From UBA4644 sp964541085 (GTDB lineage: Bacteria > Bacillota > Clostridia > Oscillospirales > Butyricicoccaceae): a stretch of 60,385 bases of DNA. Below the pieces are notes generated by a model that was not told where the DNA came from, ran no database searches, and saw only the letters and a list, made by a program, of their open reading frames with translations. The position numbers and the translations under genes are program-made. The stretch lies in contig CAZIPA010000009.1 of NCBI GenBank assembly GCA_964541085.1, positions 1-60,385 on the forward strand, written 5' to 3'. Of the stretch, positions 1 to 8,025 are shown one piece after another (positions within the stretch are counted from its first letter, which is position 1; every line of letters begins with the position of its first letter).

Positions 1-119
1 GCCTTGCAGCGCTGGGGCTCATTCTGGAAGCCGCGCTCTGCGTAGAACTCCTGCTCGCCGGCAGTGAAAACGAATTCCTTGCCGCACTCTTTGCACACTA
101 AAGTCTTGTCTTCGTACAT
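1..119 (-). CDS. Zinc-ribbon domain protein (3' end outside window)
   Basis: This is the first 39 codons of a small protein whose 3' end lies beyond the left edge. The visible N-terminus begins MYEDKTLVCKECGKEFVFT and contains one CxxC knuckle (CKEC). It continues into an FTAGEQEFYAERGF-type segment typical of the small clostridial probable zinc-ribbon family (zf-trcl). The second metal-binding pair would lie outside the window. The ATG is preceded by an AGAGAGG ribosome site. It starts 56 bases downstream of the SigH-like gene on the same strand. The function of the family is not known to me beyond zinc binding. Confidence 0.8.
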   Translation of the reverse strand, partial: MYEDKTLVCKECGKEFVFTAGEQEFYAERGFQNEPQRCK

Positions 120-175
120 GGTAGTTACCTCTCTTTTCCGCGTTGCGGTGATAGTGTTTATATGCGAACAGGCTT

Positions 176-718
176 TCACCTGTTTTCGCCCTGAGCTAAA
201 TATTGCGCCAGCTTTCGCCGAATCCGCAAAACGGCGTTGCTTGCGGATTTTGCTGTACAGCCGAGACGCTCTGCAATTTCGCGGACGGAGTAACCTTCCA
301 GATACGGAGTCAGAACCGACCCTTCAAATACAGACAGGATGCCTTGCAGTGCAGCCTTGATTTCCTCTTCTGTTTCGCTTGCCAGAACCTGCGTCTCCGG
401 ATCAAACGCAGCCCCCTGGGCCGTTTCCGGATGCAGCAGCGCATCCCCCTGCGGCAAAGCACCCTTCGCGCTGCGGCGGATTGCGTCATAAAGCTGGCGT
501 CGGATGCAAAGCACCGCATACGCCTCAAAATGGTCATTTTTCCGGGGATCGTAGCTGCGGATCGCTTTCAGCAGGCCGATCATGCCCTCCTGATAGAGGT
601 CATCCTGATCGCCGCCCTGCAAAAAATACGGCCGCACCAGCCGGGAAACCAGCCGGGAATATTCTGCCGCAAAGGCTTCTTCCTCCAGCGGGAGGGATTT
701 TTCCGGCACAGCTGCCAC
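176..718 (-). CDS. sigH: RNA polymerase sigma factor, SigH-like
   Basis: This is a sigma-70 family factor of 180 residues related to the stationary-phase/sporulation factor SigH. Region 2 is visible around the segment DQDDLYQEGMIGLLKAIRSY, and region 4 around YSVREIAERLGCTAKSASNA. The length is slightly below the usual 200-215 of SigH. I chose the GTG at 718 because AAAGGAG lies five bases upstream; a GTG nine codons further upstream has no good ribosome site. A sigma-A promoter precedes it. The gene could be another SigH-type paralogue rather than the sporulation factor itself. Confidence 0.8.
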   Translation of the reverse strand: MAAVPEKSLPLEEEAFAAEYSRLVSRLVRPYFLQGGDQDDLYQEGMIGLLKAIRSYDPRKNDHFEAYAVLCIRRQLYDAIRRSAKGALPQGDALLHPETAQGAAFDPETQVLASETEEEIKAALQGILSVFEGSVLTPYLEGYSVREIAERLGCTAKSASNAVLRIRRKLAQYLAQGENR

Positions 719-761
719 GGTATCTCCTTTCGGTGTCACTTCCACTTCTGCTTATAAAGGC

Positions 762-791
762 AGTATATCCCTTTTCTGTAGCTCCTGTCAA
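762..791 (-). promoter_or_regulatory. Sigma-A promoter of the SigH-like gene
   Basis: On the minus strand TTGACA (786-791) and TATACT (762-767) are separated by 18 bases. This predicts a start near 755 and a leader of about 37 bases before the GTG start codon. Confidence 0.7.
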
Positions 792-841
792 GCAAAAACT
801 ATGTTTTTTGTGAAAATCGCAGAAAATTTCTGAATTTTTTG

Positions 842-1300
842 TTATCGGAGCACCTCATCCGGGTCTACCGAGTGCTCTTCCTTGACGGTGGACAGGATCA
901 GAATCGTGCGGGTATTGGAAACACCGGGCAGTGCCTTCACCGCATTCAGCAGATGCTCCAGACTGGCAGTGTTGTCCGTCACCACCCGCAACATGAAATC
1001 AAAATCGCCGGTGATGTAATAGCATTGCAGAATCTCCCGGTTTTCCTTCACAAAGGTATGAAAGCGCTCATGATAACGGGGATGCTCCAGACTGACAGAC
1101 AGGAAAGCGTTCACATCCTTGCCCGCCTTGGCCGCGCTGAGAATCGAGGTATGCTTCACAATCATACCGGAGGCCTCCAGCTTGCGGATGCGCTCGATCA
1201 CGGCGGACACAGACATATTCACCTTGTCACTGATGACGCTGGCATTTTCACGGGCATTGTTTCGCAGGCATTTCAGAATTTTAACATCAATTTCATCCAT
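842..1300 (-). CDS. Lrp/AsnC family transcriptional regulator
   Basis: The protein has 152 residues with an N-terminal winged helix-turn-helix (about residues 3-55, beginning MDEIDVKILKCLRNNAREN) and a C-terminal RAM ligand-binding domain (about 65-145). Family members respond to amino acids and control their metabolism. The ATG at 1300 has GGAGG upstream. An in-frame ATG five codons earlier is less well placed. It is a single-gene unit with its own promoter. Its target cannot be told from sequence; the glutamate catabolic block nearby makes an amino-acid signal plausible. Confidence 0.9.
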   Translation of the reverse strand: MDEIDVKILKCLRNNARENASVISDKVNMSVSAVIERIRKLEASGMIVKHTSILSAAKAGKDVNAFLSVSLEHPRYHERFHTFVKENREILQCYYITGDFDFMLRVVTDNTASLEHLLNAVKALPGVSNTRTILILSTVKEEHSVDPDEVLR

Positions 1301-1333
1301 AAGGCGGCCCTCCATCGGAACAGGTATGTCGTT

Positions 1334-1362
1334 ATTATATCCCGGCTTCCGAAATATTTCAA
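1334..1362 (-). promoter_or_regulatory. Sigma-A promoter of the Lrp-family gene
   Basis: TTGAAA (1357-1362) and a perfect TATAAT (1334-1339) are separated by 17 bases on the minus strand, about 35 bases ahead of the start codon. Confidence 0.75.
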
Positions 1363-1416
1363 GTGCAAATATGACTGTTAAAAAAATTTTTGGATGCTTT
1401 CCCGGCCATTTTTCCC

Positions 1417-1453
1417 GAAAAAACGAAGAAGAGCGGCCTGCACGCCGCTCTTC
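1417..1453 (-). terminator. Intrinsic terminator after jag
   Basis: A perfect 10-bp stem (GAAGAGCGGC paired with GCCGCTCTTC, loop of six) at 1428-1453 is followed on the minus strand by a T-rich tract. It lies 22 bases beyond the jag stop codon and ends the rpmH-jag transcription unit. Confidence 0.9.
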
Positions 1454-1474
1454 CGGGATTTTCTGTATGTTCGC

Positions 1475-2230
1475 TCAGTTGTTTTCGCTGCCGGAGCTCT
1501 GCTCCTGGGCGCGGGGTGCGGGACGCTTGCCGCCTCTGCCGCCCCGATGACGGCGGGCACCGGGCTTTTTGCCGCCCTGAGAACGGTTGTCGCCCTGGGC
1601 GGGGGCCATGCCCTCCGGCGCCACGATCACCTTGCGGTTGGGTTCAGTGCCCACGGAATAGGTGGTCACACCGGCAACCTCCTGCAGGGCTGCGTGAATG
1701 GTGCGGCGCTCATGGGGATTCATGGGCTCCAGCGCCACGGGCTTGCGATATTTCAGCGCCTTCTGGGCGGTCTTGTTGGCCAGACCGATCAGGCTCTCTT
1801 CCCGCTTGGCACGGTAGTTCTCCGTGTCCACGGTGACACGCCACCGCTCCTCTTCCTTCCGGTTGGTGACGATGTTGGTGAGATACTGAATGGCATCCAG
1901 CGTATCGCCGTGATGGCCGATAACGGCGCTCATATTGTCGCCGGAGAGGGTCAGACGGATGGTTTTTTCCTCCGTATTTTCCTCCGAGGTGATCTGGGCG
2001 GGGGTGCCGAAACGGGTCAGCAGGCCCTCCAGAAATTCCACCGCGCGGCCGGCGGGGCTTTCTTCATAGGACACCCGCACGATGGCCGGCACCCGGCCAA
2101 TGCCCAGAAAACCGGCCTTGGGCAGCTGTACCTGCTCCACCGACACCTGTTCCCGGGTCATGCCCAGCTGCTGCAAAGCACTTTCAATGGCGGCATCCAG
2201 CGTGTCGCCTTGGGTTTCGATATATTTCAT
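1475..2230 (-). CDS. jag: Jag/KhpB RNA-binding protein
   Basis: This is the SpoIIIJ-associated RNA-binding protein (also called KhpB or EloR), which links RNA binding to cell elongation and envelope functions in Firmicutes. The order is a Jag_N domain (residues 1-48), a KH domain with IGHHGD around 104-109, an R3H domain (R175 and H179 in the ERRTIH motif) and a basic Gly/Arg/Lys tail (about 210-251). Its 251 residues are normal for the family. It is the last gene of the rpmH-rnpA-yidD-yidC-jag series, 19 bases downstream of yidC. Confidence 0.95.
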   Translation of the reverse strand: MKYIETQGDTLDAAIESALQQLGMTREQVSVEQVQLPKAGFLGIGRVPAIVRVSYEESPAGRAVEFLEGLLTRFGTPAQITSEENTEEKTIRLTLSGDNMSAVIGHHGDTLDAIQYLTNIVTNRKEEERWRVTVDTENYRAKREESLIGLANKTAQKALKYRKPVALEPMNPHERRTIHAALQEVAGVTTYSVGTEPNRKVIVAPEGMAPAQGDNRSQGGKKPGARRHRGGRGGKRPAPRAQEQSSGSENN

Positions 2231-2249
2231 GTACTGTTCCGCCTTATCT

Positions 2250-3089
2250 TTATTCTTTGTCGCTGTCTTTGTTCAGCTTTTTCCGCATCCACATGGTGAG
2301 CAGATATTCCTGCGCCGCAGACAGCACATTGTTGGAGATCCAGTAAACGCCCAGACCGGCAGGCAGAGCAAAGGAGAACCACAGGGACATCAGGGGCATC
2401 ATGAACATCATCATGCGGTTGCTGGCCTGTGCCTGGGGGTTGGTGTTCTGCTGGTTGGACAACTTCTGAGTGAGCCAGGAGAGGCCCAGAGAGGTGAGGC
2501 CCGCCAGAATGGGGATGATCCACTGGAGGGACAGCTGCTTGATATCCGCGGAGGTGGCCAGATTGATGGGGCCAAAGTTGAAGCTCACAGGCATGAGCTT
2601 GTCCGAGATATCCGCCACCTTGTCAAAGTTCAGGAAGATCTTGTGCGCCAGATCAATCTGGGCATAGGCGCCGGACATTTCCACGCCCAGCCGGGAGGCG
2701 ATCTCCGTGATCTGGGCAGAGGTCAGCTGCATAAAATAGGTCAGCGGCTGCAAAATGACGCCGTACAGACCGAACATGACCGGCAGGATAATCAGCGAGG
2801 TGCCGCAGCCCGCCATAGGGGACACGCCCTCCTGATCGTAGAGGTTTTGCAGCTCCTCCTGCATTCTCCGCTGATCCCGGGCATAGGTCTTCTGGATCTT
2901 TTCCACCTTGGGCTGGATCCGCTGAATCTCCATCATGGAGCGCTTCTGTTTGAAACCCAGCGGCAGCATCAGCAGCTTGACCAGCAGGGCAAACAGGAAA
3001 ATCGACCAGCCGTAGCTTCCCACAAACTGGTAGATCAGGCGCATCACATAGCCGAAGGGGGTGGAGAAAATCGTGTAAAGAAAATTCAT
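2250..3089 (-). CDS. yidC: YidC/OxaA/SpoIIIJ membrane protein insertase
   Basis: YidC inserts membrane proteins with or without the Sec translocon. The protein has 279 residues. It shows the Gram-positive arrangement: a hydrophobic N-terminal segment, a long basic cytoplasmic helical hairpin (about residues 47-90), and conserved membrane segments around ILPVMFGLYG and the C-terminal WISNN region. I see no lipobox at the N-terminus, unlike Bacillus SpoIIIJ. The start codon overlaps the yidD stop by four bases, indicating translational coupling. Confidence 0.95.
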   Translation of the reverse strand: MNFLYTIFSTPFGYVMRLIYQFVGSYGWSIFLFALLVKLLMLPLGFKQKRSMMEIQRIQPKVEKIQKTYARDQRRMQEELQNLYDQEGVSPMAGCGTSLIILPVMFGLYGVILQPLTYFMQLTSAQITEIASRLGVEMSGAYAQIDLAHKIFLNFDKVADISDKLMPVSFNFGPINLATSADIKQLSLQWIIPILAGLTSLGLSWLTQKLSNQQNTNPQAQASNRMMMFMMPLMSLWFSFALPAGLGVYWISNNVLSAAQEYLLTMWMRKKLNKDSDKE

Positions 3090-3343
3090 GTATCCTTCTC
3101 CTTCTTGTTTTTGTGAGGAAAATGAAGCTCTTCCGGCACCGGGTCATACCCGCCCTTGCAGAGAGGGTTGCACCGAAGGATTCGCCAGAGAGCCAGCGCA
3201 CCGCCGCAAAGGGCGCCATGGCGCTGAATGGCCTCCGCCGCATATTCCGAACAGGTGGGATGGAAGCGGCAGGTTGGCCCGCCCTTTCGGGCTGAGAGAT
3301 TCTTCTGATAAAACCGGATACACCAGACCAGTGCCTTACGCAT
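3086..3343 (-). CDS. yidD: YidD membrane protein insertion efficiency factor
   Basis: This is a short membrane-associated protein of 85 residues that assists YidC. It has the family core with conserved cysteines in CRFHPTCSEYAAEAI (about residues 25-39) and CNPLCKGGYDPVPE near the C-terminus. It overlaps rnpA by eight bases and yidC by four. That placement is the standard one for yidD. Confidence 0.95.
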   Translation of the reverse strand: MRKALVWCIRFYQKNLSARKGGPTCRFHPTCSEYAAEAIQRHGALCGGALALWRILRCNPLCKGGYDPVPEELHFPHKNKKEKDT

Positions 3344-3686
3344 CCTGCTCCTCCAGCAGCATCAGCTGCCTGCAGAGCCGAAGAAAGTCGCCTTGCAGCT
3401 GGTCAAAGGGCATCTCCAGTGCAGCCCGCCGTCCCACGATGACGATGTCAAATCCGCTTTTCAGGCGGGTCTCGTTGAGACGATAGACCTCCCGGAGTCT
3501 GCGCCGGATACGGTTCCGCTCCACTGCGCAGCCCAGCTTGACAGAAACGGTGATCCCCAGATGGTTCACCGTTGGGCTCCTGTGCTTTCGCACATAGAGC
3601 ACCATGCTTCTTCGCGCCGCCGATTTTCCCTTGGCATAGAGGCCGCGAAACACATGGTTTTCCTGAATGGAAAGGGTCTTTTTCAT
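3336..3686 (-). CDS. rnpA: Ribonuclease P protein component
   Basis: This is the protein subunit of RNase P, which binds the RNA subunit for 5' maturation of tRNA. It has 116 residues with the basic RNR motif (ERNRIRRRLRE) in the second half, as in all RnpA proteins. I chose the ATG at 3686 because GGGGAAAG lies just upstream and the protein then begins MKKTLSIQENHVFRG, as in homologues. A longer reading to 3737 adds 17 unrelated residues. Confidence 0.95.
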   Translation of the reverse strand: MKKTLSIQENHVFRGLYAKGKSAARRSMVLYVRKHRSPTVNHLGITVSVKLGCAVERNRIRRRLREVYRLNETRLKSGFDIVIVGRRAALEMPFDQLQGDFLRLCRQLMLLEEQDA

Positions 3687-3767
3687 AAATGCTTTCCCCG
3701 AAATTGAGTGTCTGTTAAAATTTAAGACCGCAGACAATGCGGTCTTAATCCTGTATGCTGGAAAAGC

Positions 3768-3902
3768 TTAAGCAGACAGACGAGCTCTGCCTTTCGCACG
3801 ACGGCGAGCCAGAACCTTGCGGCCGTTGCGGGTTCTCATGCGCTTCATGAAGCCGTGTTCCTTCTGGCGCTGACGCTTTTTGGGCTGATAAGTACGAAGC
3901 AT
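3768..3902 (-). CDS. rpmH: 50S ribosomal protein L34
   Basis: This gene encodes the 44-residue ribosomal protein L34. The sequence begins MLRTYQPKKRQRQKEHGF and is the basic protein expected. AGGAGGTG lies eight bases ahead of the ATG at 3902. The longer open frame upstream is leader. It is the first gene of the rpmH-jag unit. Confidence 0.97.
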   Translation of the reverse strand: MLRTYQPKKRQRQKEHGFMKRMRTRNGRKVLARRRAKGRARLSA

Positions 3903-3991
3903 GTTCCACACCTCCTGATCCAAGCTGTTATTGACACCGGTACAGGCTCGAGCCGTTTCAAGCACATACCGGTGACGATAACGCACCATGT

Positions 3992-4021
3992 ATTATAAAG
4001 GATTTTGCGGGCTTCTGTCAA
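3992..4021 (-). promoter_or_regulatory. Sigma-A promoter of rpmH operon
   Basis: Consensus TTGACA (4016-4021) and TATAAT (3992-3997), 18 bases apart on the minus strand, predict a leader of about 80 bases before rpmH. Both boxes match the consensus perfectly, as expected for a ribosomal protein gene. Confidence 0.85.
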
Positions 4022-4074
4022 CCCCTTTCGAAGCTTCTTCCGGTTTTCTTTTTGATTTCTTCAAAAATCCGCCA

Positions 4075-4103
4075 TTGAAGCAGCCCCAAAAATATGCTAT
4101 AGT
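4075..4103 (+). promoter_or_regulatory. Sigma-A promoter of the SLOG-cls operon
   Basis: TTGAAG (4075-4080) and TATAGT (4098-4103) are separated by 17 bases. The predicted start near 4110 leaves about 25 bases before the TTG start codon of the first gene. It is divergent from the rpmH promoter. Confidence 0.7.
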
Positions 4104-4134
4104 AGAATCATCCGGGCATTGCGGAGGTGATTTT

Positions 4135-4632
4135 TTGAAGTGCTGCATTCTCACCGGGCATCGTCATCTGCCCCGGGATTCCTCTGCCATCCGTCTGCTG
4201 CTGCGTCATGTGCTGATCCGCTTTATCGAGCAGGAGGACTACACCGATTTTCTCTGCGGCGGTGCCATGGGCTTTGACCTGCTGGCGGCAGACACGGTTC
4301 TGGAGCTGAAGGAGCTCTATCCCCATATCCGGCTGCGGCTGTTTCTCCCCTTCCGCAAGCAGGCCGCATCCTACCCGCTGTCGGAGCAGCGGCACTATGA
4401 ATCCGTTCTGGCCCGGGCGGATACCATCTGCTACACGGCAGAGCATCACTATACCGGCTGCTATCTGGCACGGGACCGTGCCATGGCCTCGGCAGCTCAG
4501 GGGTGCATCTGCTATCTTTCGCATTCCACCGGCGGCACGGCCTACACCGTCCGACAGGCCGCCCTGCTGGATATTCCCATTGTCAACCTGGCGGAGCTTC
4601 TGGACTCTGCCGGAAAGGAGTCTTATGTCTGA
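4135..4632 (+). CDS. SLOG-fold protein, YpsA/DUF1273-like
   Basis: This 165-residue Rossmann-like protein has the SLOG signature GGAMGFDLLAAD (about residues 42-53) and an early TGHR motif (TGHRH, residues 6-10). It resembles the DUF1273/YpsA family, thought to bind nucleotide-derived ligands. I chose the TTG at 4135 because GGAGGTGA lies four bases upstream and the promoter start falls at about 4110. Longer in-frame starts would lie upstream of the transcript. It overlaps the cardiolipin synthase gene by eight bases. The substrate is unknown. Confidence 0.75.
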   Translation: MKCCILTGHRHLPRDSSAIRLLLRHVLIRFIEQEDYTDFLCGGAMGFDLLAADTVLELKELYPHIRLRLFLPFRKQAASYPLSEQRHYESVLARADTICYTAEHHYTGCYLARDRAMASAAQGCICYLSHSTGGTAYTVRQAALLDIPIVNLAELLDSAGKESYV

Positions 4633-6199
4633 CCGATATCCCGTTTCGGAAACGGCCCATTTTCAAAAAGGAAAGCGGGGGCTGCTCCATCTGGTATTCA
4701 GCCGGATGGGTGTCATTCTGCTGCTGGTGCTTTTGCAGGTGGGAATGCTGCTGGCGCTGTATCTGAAGTTCGCCCAGTATGCCGCCCACTATTACGGCAT
4801 TTCCACCCTGCTCACCATGGTCATGGCCATCTATCTGGTCAACCGCCACGCAGAGCCCACCTATACCATCACCTGGCTGGTCTTTCTGCTGGCAGCGCCG
4901 CTGCCAGCCTGCGCCTTTTACGCCTATACCCAGCTGGAAATCGGCCACCGTGCCCTGCGGGGCAGGCTTGCGGAGATCACCCGTCTGTCTGCCCATATGC
5001 TTCCCCCCACGGGGGCGGAACAGGCGCTGTGCCGGGAGGCCCCGGAGGAAACGGGTCTGGTGCGTTATCTGTCCACAGTCGGCGGCTTTCCCGTATATGA
5101 CCGCACCCGGGCCACCTATTATCCCACCGGCGAAGCCTTCTTTCAGGCGCTGCTGGAGGATCTGGAGCAGGCAAAGCGCTCCATCTTTCTGGAATATTTC
5201 ATTCTGGAGGAGGGTGTCATGTGGGGGAAGATTCTGGATGTGCTCACCCGCAAGGTAGACGAGGGCGTGGATGTGCGTTTTCTCTATGACGGCACCTGCG
5301 AGTTTTTCCGGGTGTCCCGGGATTATTGTCATCATCTGGAGGATCTGGGGCTGCAATGCCGGGTGTTTGCGCCCATCCGGCCCTTCCTTTCCACCCATTA
5401 CAACTATCGGGATCATCGGAAAATCGCCGTGATCGACAGCCGCATCGCCTATACCGGCGGAGTGAATCTGGCGGATGAATATATCAATGTGACCCATCCC
5501 TTCGGTCATTGGAAGGATACGGCCATCCGGCTGGAGGGCGACGCTGCCCGCACCTTTACCCTGCTGTTTTTGCAGATGTGGCAGATGGATGGCCGGGCAT
5601 TTTCCGCCGGGCCCTGGCTGGATATGCCGGCGGCGCTGCCTCAGGGGGACCATGGCTATGTGATTCCCTACGGCGATCATCCGCTGGACGGAGAGCCGGT
5701 GGGCGAATGGGTCTACACCCACATTCTGAATCATGCCCGCCGCTATGTTCACATCATGTCCCCCTATCTGATTCTGGACAGTGAGCTGGAGGATGCCCTG
5801 CGCTTTGCCGCCAAACGGGGCGTGGAGGTCACGCTGCTGCTGCCCCATGTGCCCGACAAAAAGGTGCCCTTTGCCCTGGCGAAAACTCATTTTCTCCCCC
5901 TGATGGATGCCGGTGTGAAGATTTATGAATACACTCCCGGTTTTGTCCACGCCAAGGTGTTCGTCAGCGACGATCTCCGGGGGACGGTGGGCACCATCAA
6001 TCTGGATTATCGCAGCCTGTATCATCATTTTGAATGCGGCACCTATCTTTACGGCGCGCCCTGCGTGGCTGCGCTGGAGGAGGATTTTCAGCAGACACTG
6101 GCCCAGTCCCGGCAGATCACCCGGCATGAGGCCGCCCATCCCGGTCTGTACTGGCGCTTTCTGGGGATGCTCTCCAAGGTGCTGGCTCCACTGATGTGA
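4625..6199 (+). CDS. cls: Cardiolipin synthase
   Basis: This is a phospholipase D superfamily enzyme of 524 residues that makes cardiolipin from phosphatidylglycerol at the membrane. Two or three N-terminal membrane segments (about residues 25-105) precede two HKD motifs, HRKIAVID at 264-271 and HAKVFVSD at 442-449, both intact. The ATG at 4625 overlaps the preceding gene and has AAGGAG upstream. A much longer frame upstream is out of register with the first gene and not used. The length is typical for bacterial Cls. Confidence 0.93.
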   Translation: MSDRYPVSETAHFQKGKRGLLHLVFSRMGVILLLVLLQVGMLLALYLKFAQYAAHYYGISTLLTMVMAIYLVNRHAEPTYTITWLVFLLAAPLPACAFYAYTQLEIGHRALRGRLAEITRLSAHMLPPTGAEQALCREAPEETGLVRYLSTVGGFPVYDRTRATYYPTGEAFFQALLEDLEQAKRSIFLEYFILEEGVMWGKILDVLTRKVDEGVDVRFLYDGTCEFFRVSRDYCHHLEDLGLQCRVFAPIRPFLSTHYNYRDHRKIAVIDSRIAYTGGVNLADEYINVTHPFGHWKDTAIRLEGDAARTFTLLFLQMWQMDGRAFSAGPWLDMPAALPQGDHGYVIPYGDHPLDGEPVGEWVYTHILNHARRYVHIMSPYLILDSELEDALRFAAKRGVEVTLLLPHVPDKKVPFALAKTHFLPLMDAGVKIYEYTPGFVHAKVFVSDDLRGTVGTINLDYRSLYHHFECGTYLYGAPCVAALEEDFQQTLAQSRQITRHEAAHPGLYWRFLGMLSKVLAPLM

Positions 6200-6225
6200 A
6201 AGCACTGCTGCCGCCAGCCGGCAAA

Positions 6226-6262
6226 AATAAAGAAGAGTATGCAGCTCCTGCATACCCTTTTG
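6226..6262. terminator. Bidirectional terminator between cls and the 116-residue gene
   Basis: An 8-bp perfect stem, GTATGCAG/CTGCATAC (6237-6255), is flanked by T-rich sequence to the right on the plus strand and by an A-rich stretch to the left that reads as T-rich on the minus strand. It can end the convergent cls and rarA transcription units. Confidence 0.75.
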
Positions 6263-6266
6263 CTTT

Positions 6267-6617
6267 TCAGATTTGCGTCCGATCTTCCATCCAGCGGCGC
6301 ACCACAGCCCGCATTTCCCGGCTGAACACCCGGCGAAAGCCTGCGGCATCTCCGCAGAAATCATAGTCCGCTGTCAGGCCCTCCAGCCGTTCCCGCAGCA
6401 GCCGCATCAGCTCCGGCGTTTTGAAATCCCGGGGCAGATGCTGAATCAGATCTCCCAGCATGGGATACTGGGCCCGCAGCAGGGCTTCTCCCGCTGCCGT
6501 GTCTCCCTGCAATTGCCGGGCACAAAGGGCCGCCTGTTCCTCCGGAGACAGCACCGGACATTGCTCTGCCTCCTCCAGAAAGGCCCGCACTCCGGGATGC
6601 AGCGCACCGTAATCCAT
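6267..6617 (-). CDS. Hypothetical protein with a sigma-70 region 1.2/2-like N-terminus
   Basis: The 116 residues are of uncertain function. Residues 20-60 (LSPEEQAALCARQLQGDTAA and following) have the pattern of the helical region 1.2 to 2.1 of sigma-70 factors. There is no region 3 or 4 and no recognisable DNA-binding C-terminus. It starts two bases after the rarA stop codon, so it is cotranscribed with rarA and ends at the bidirectional terminator. The similarity is by eye and could be coincidental helical composition. Confidence 0.65.
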   Translation of the reverse strand: MDYGALHPGVRAFLEEAEQCPVLSPEEQAALCARQLQGDTAAGEALLRAQYPMLGDLIQHLPRDFKTPELMRLLRERLEGLTADYDFCGDAAGFRRVFSREMRAVVRRWMEDRTQI

Positions 6618-6619
6618 CC

Positions 6620-7885
6620 TTATTTCCTCCCCTTGATCTGCTCCCAGTAGGCCCTGGCCTGCTGCTCGGTACGGTTGTCACCGAAGGTGTAATAGTGGGC
6701 ATTTTTCAGCTCGTCGGGGAGATATTGCTGCCGCACCCAGTGATTGGGATAATCGTGGGGGTAAAGATAGCCCTGCTCCCGTTCAAAGCCCGTGCCGTCC
6801 GCATGGACATTTTGCAGCTCCCGGGGAACGGTGCGGGCCTTTCCCGCCTTTACATCCGCCCGGGCGGCGGCAATGGCCTGATAGGCGCTGTTGGATTTGG
6901 GCCAGGTAGCCAGCAGAATCACCGCCTCGCTGAGGGGCAGCTGCGCCTCCGGCAGACCCAGCTGCAAGGCGCTGTCCACACAGGCCTTGATAATGGGCAC
7001 CGCCATGGGATAGGCCAGACCCACATCCTCGCTGGCCGAGCACAGAATCCGGCGGCAGGCACCGATCAGATCTCCCGCCTCCAGCAGCCGGGCCAGATAA
7101 TGCACGGCCGCATCCGGGTCAGAGCCCCGCATGGATTTCATCAGGGCCGACACCAGATCAAAATGGGCATCCCCCTCCCGATCATAGCGGTTGGCGGACT
7201 TCTGCGCCACCGCCTGGGCATCCTCCATCCGGGGACGCATGGGATCGCCGGGCAGCGTTGCGGCACACAGCAGCTCCACACTGTTGATGGCCTTTCGGAT
7301 ATCGCCGCCGCAGCTCTGGGCCAGATAGGCAGAAACCCCCGCCTCCGGCTCCACCCGGCAGCCGCTGCTCTCTCCCCACAGGCGGAAGGCCCGCGCCACG
7401 GCCTTTTCCGTCTCTCCGGCAGAAATGGGCTTGAACTCAAAGATGGTGCTGCGGCTGAGAATGGCGTTATATACATAAAAATAGGGATTTTCCGTAGTGG
7501 CGGCAATCAGGGTGATTTTCCCGTTTTCGATGAACTCCAGCAGGCTCTGCTGCTGCTTTTTATTGAAATACTGAATTTCGTCCAGATACAGCAGCACGCC
7601 CTCCGGCGCCAGCAGGGTGTCCAGCTGACCGGTCACGGCCCGGATGTCTGCCGTGGAGGCCGTGGTGGCATTGAGCTTCACCAGCTGTCGATGGGTCTTG
7701 CCCGCAATGATCTGGGCCAGCGTGGTTTTTCCCGTGCCGGAGGGGCCATAGAAAATCATATTGGGGACGCTTCCGTTCTGCAAAATGCGCCGCAGCACAC
7801 CGTTTTCACCGATGATGTGCTGCTGTCCCACCATATCATCCAGCTCCCGTGGACGAATCTTGTCTGCCAGCGGCTGATAGCTCAT
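6620..7885 (-). CDS. rarA: RarA/MgsA replication-associated AAA+ ATPase
   Basis: This is a clamp-loader-like AAA+ ATPase that acts at stalled replication forks. It has 421 residues. Walker A GPSGTGKT is at 47-54 and Walker B LLYLDEI at 98-104. A C-terminal MgsA tetramerisation region contains HYYTFGDN near the end. I chose the ATG at 7885 because the protein then begins MSYQPLADKIRPRELDD as in homologues. The open frame continues upstream only as non-coding leader into the neighbouring gene. It has its own promoter. Confidence 0.95.
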   Translation of the reverse strand: MSYQPLADKIRPRELDDMVGQQHIIGENGVLRRILQNGSVPNMIFYGPSGTGKTTLAQIIAGKTHRQLVKLNATTASTADIRAVTGQLDTLLAPEGVLLYLDEIQYFNKKQQQSLLEFIENGKITLIAATTENPYFYVYNAILSRSTIFEFKPISAGETEKAVARAFRLWGESSGCRVEPEAGVSAYLAQSCGGDIRKAINSVELLCAATLPGDPMRPRMEDAQAVAQKSANRYDREGDAHFDLVSALMKSMRGSDPDAAVHYLARLLEAGDLIGACRRILCSASEDVGLAYPMAVPIIKACVDSALQLGLPEAQLPLSEAVILLATWPKSNSAYQAIAAARADVKAGKARTVPRELQNVHADGTGFEREQGYLYPHDYPNHWVRQQYLPDELKNAHYYTFGDNRTEQQARAYWEQIKGRK

Positions 7886-7922
7886 AAAACACGCTTCCCT
7901 TCTGCCCCGCCGGGCATTTTTT

Positions 7923-7950
7923 ATTATAGCATAAGTTCTGTGAAAGGCAA
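7923..7950 (-). promoter_or_regulatory. Promoter of rarA
   Basis: TTGCCT (7945-7950) and TATAAT (7923-7928) are 16 bases apart on the minus strand, 37 bases ahead of the rarA start. Confidence 0.6.
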
Positions 7951-7979
7951 AGAGGGATTTTTCAGGATGCCTGAGGGCA

Positions 7980-8011
7980 AAGGAAAAGCCGCCCGGAGAT
8001 TCCCGGGCGGC
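7980..8011 (-). terminator. Intrinsic terminator of the glutamate mutase operon
   Basis: A 9-bp perfect GC stem (GCCGCCCGG/CCGGGCGGC, 7988-8011) is followed on the minus strand by TTTT. It lies 14 bases past the stop codon of the methylaspartate ammonia-lyase gene. Confidence 0.8.
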
Positions 8012-8025
8012 TGAGATATTTTCTC

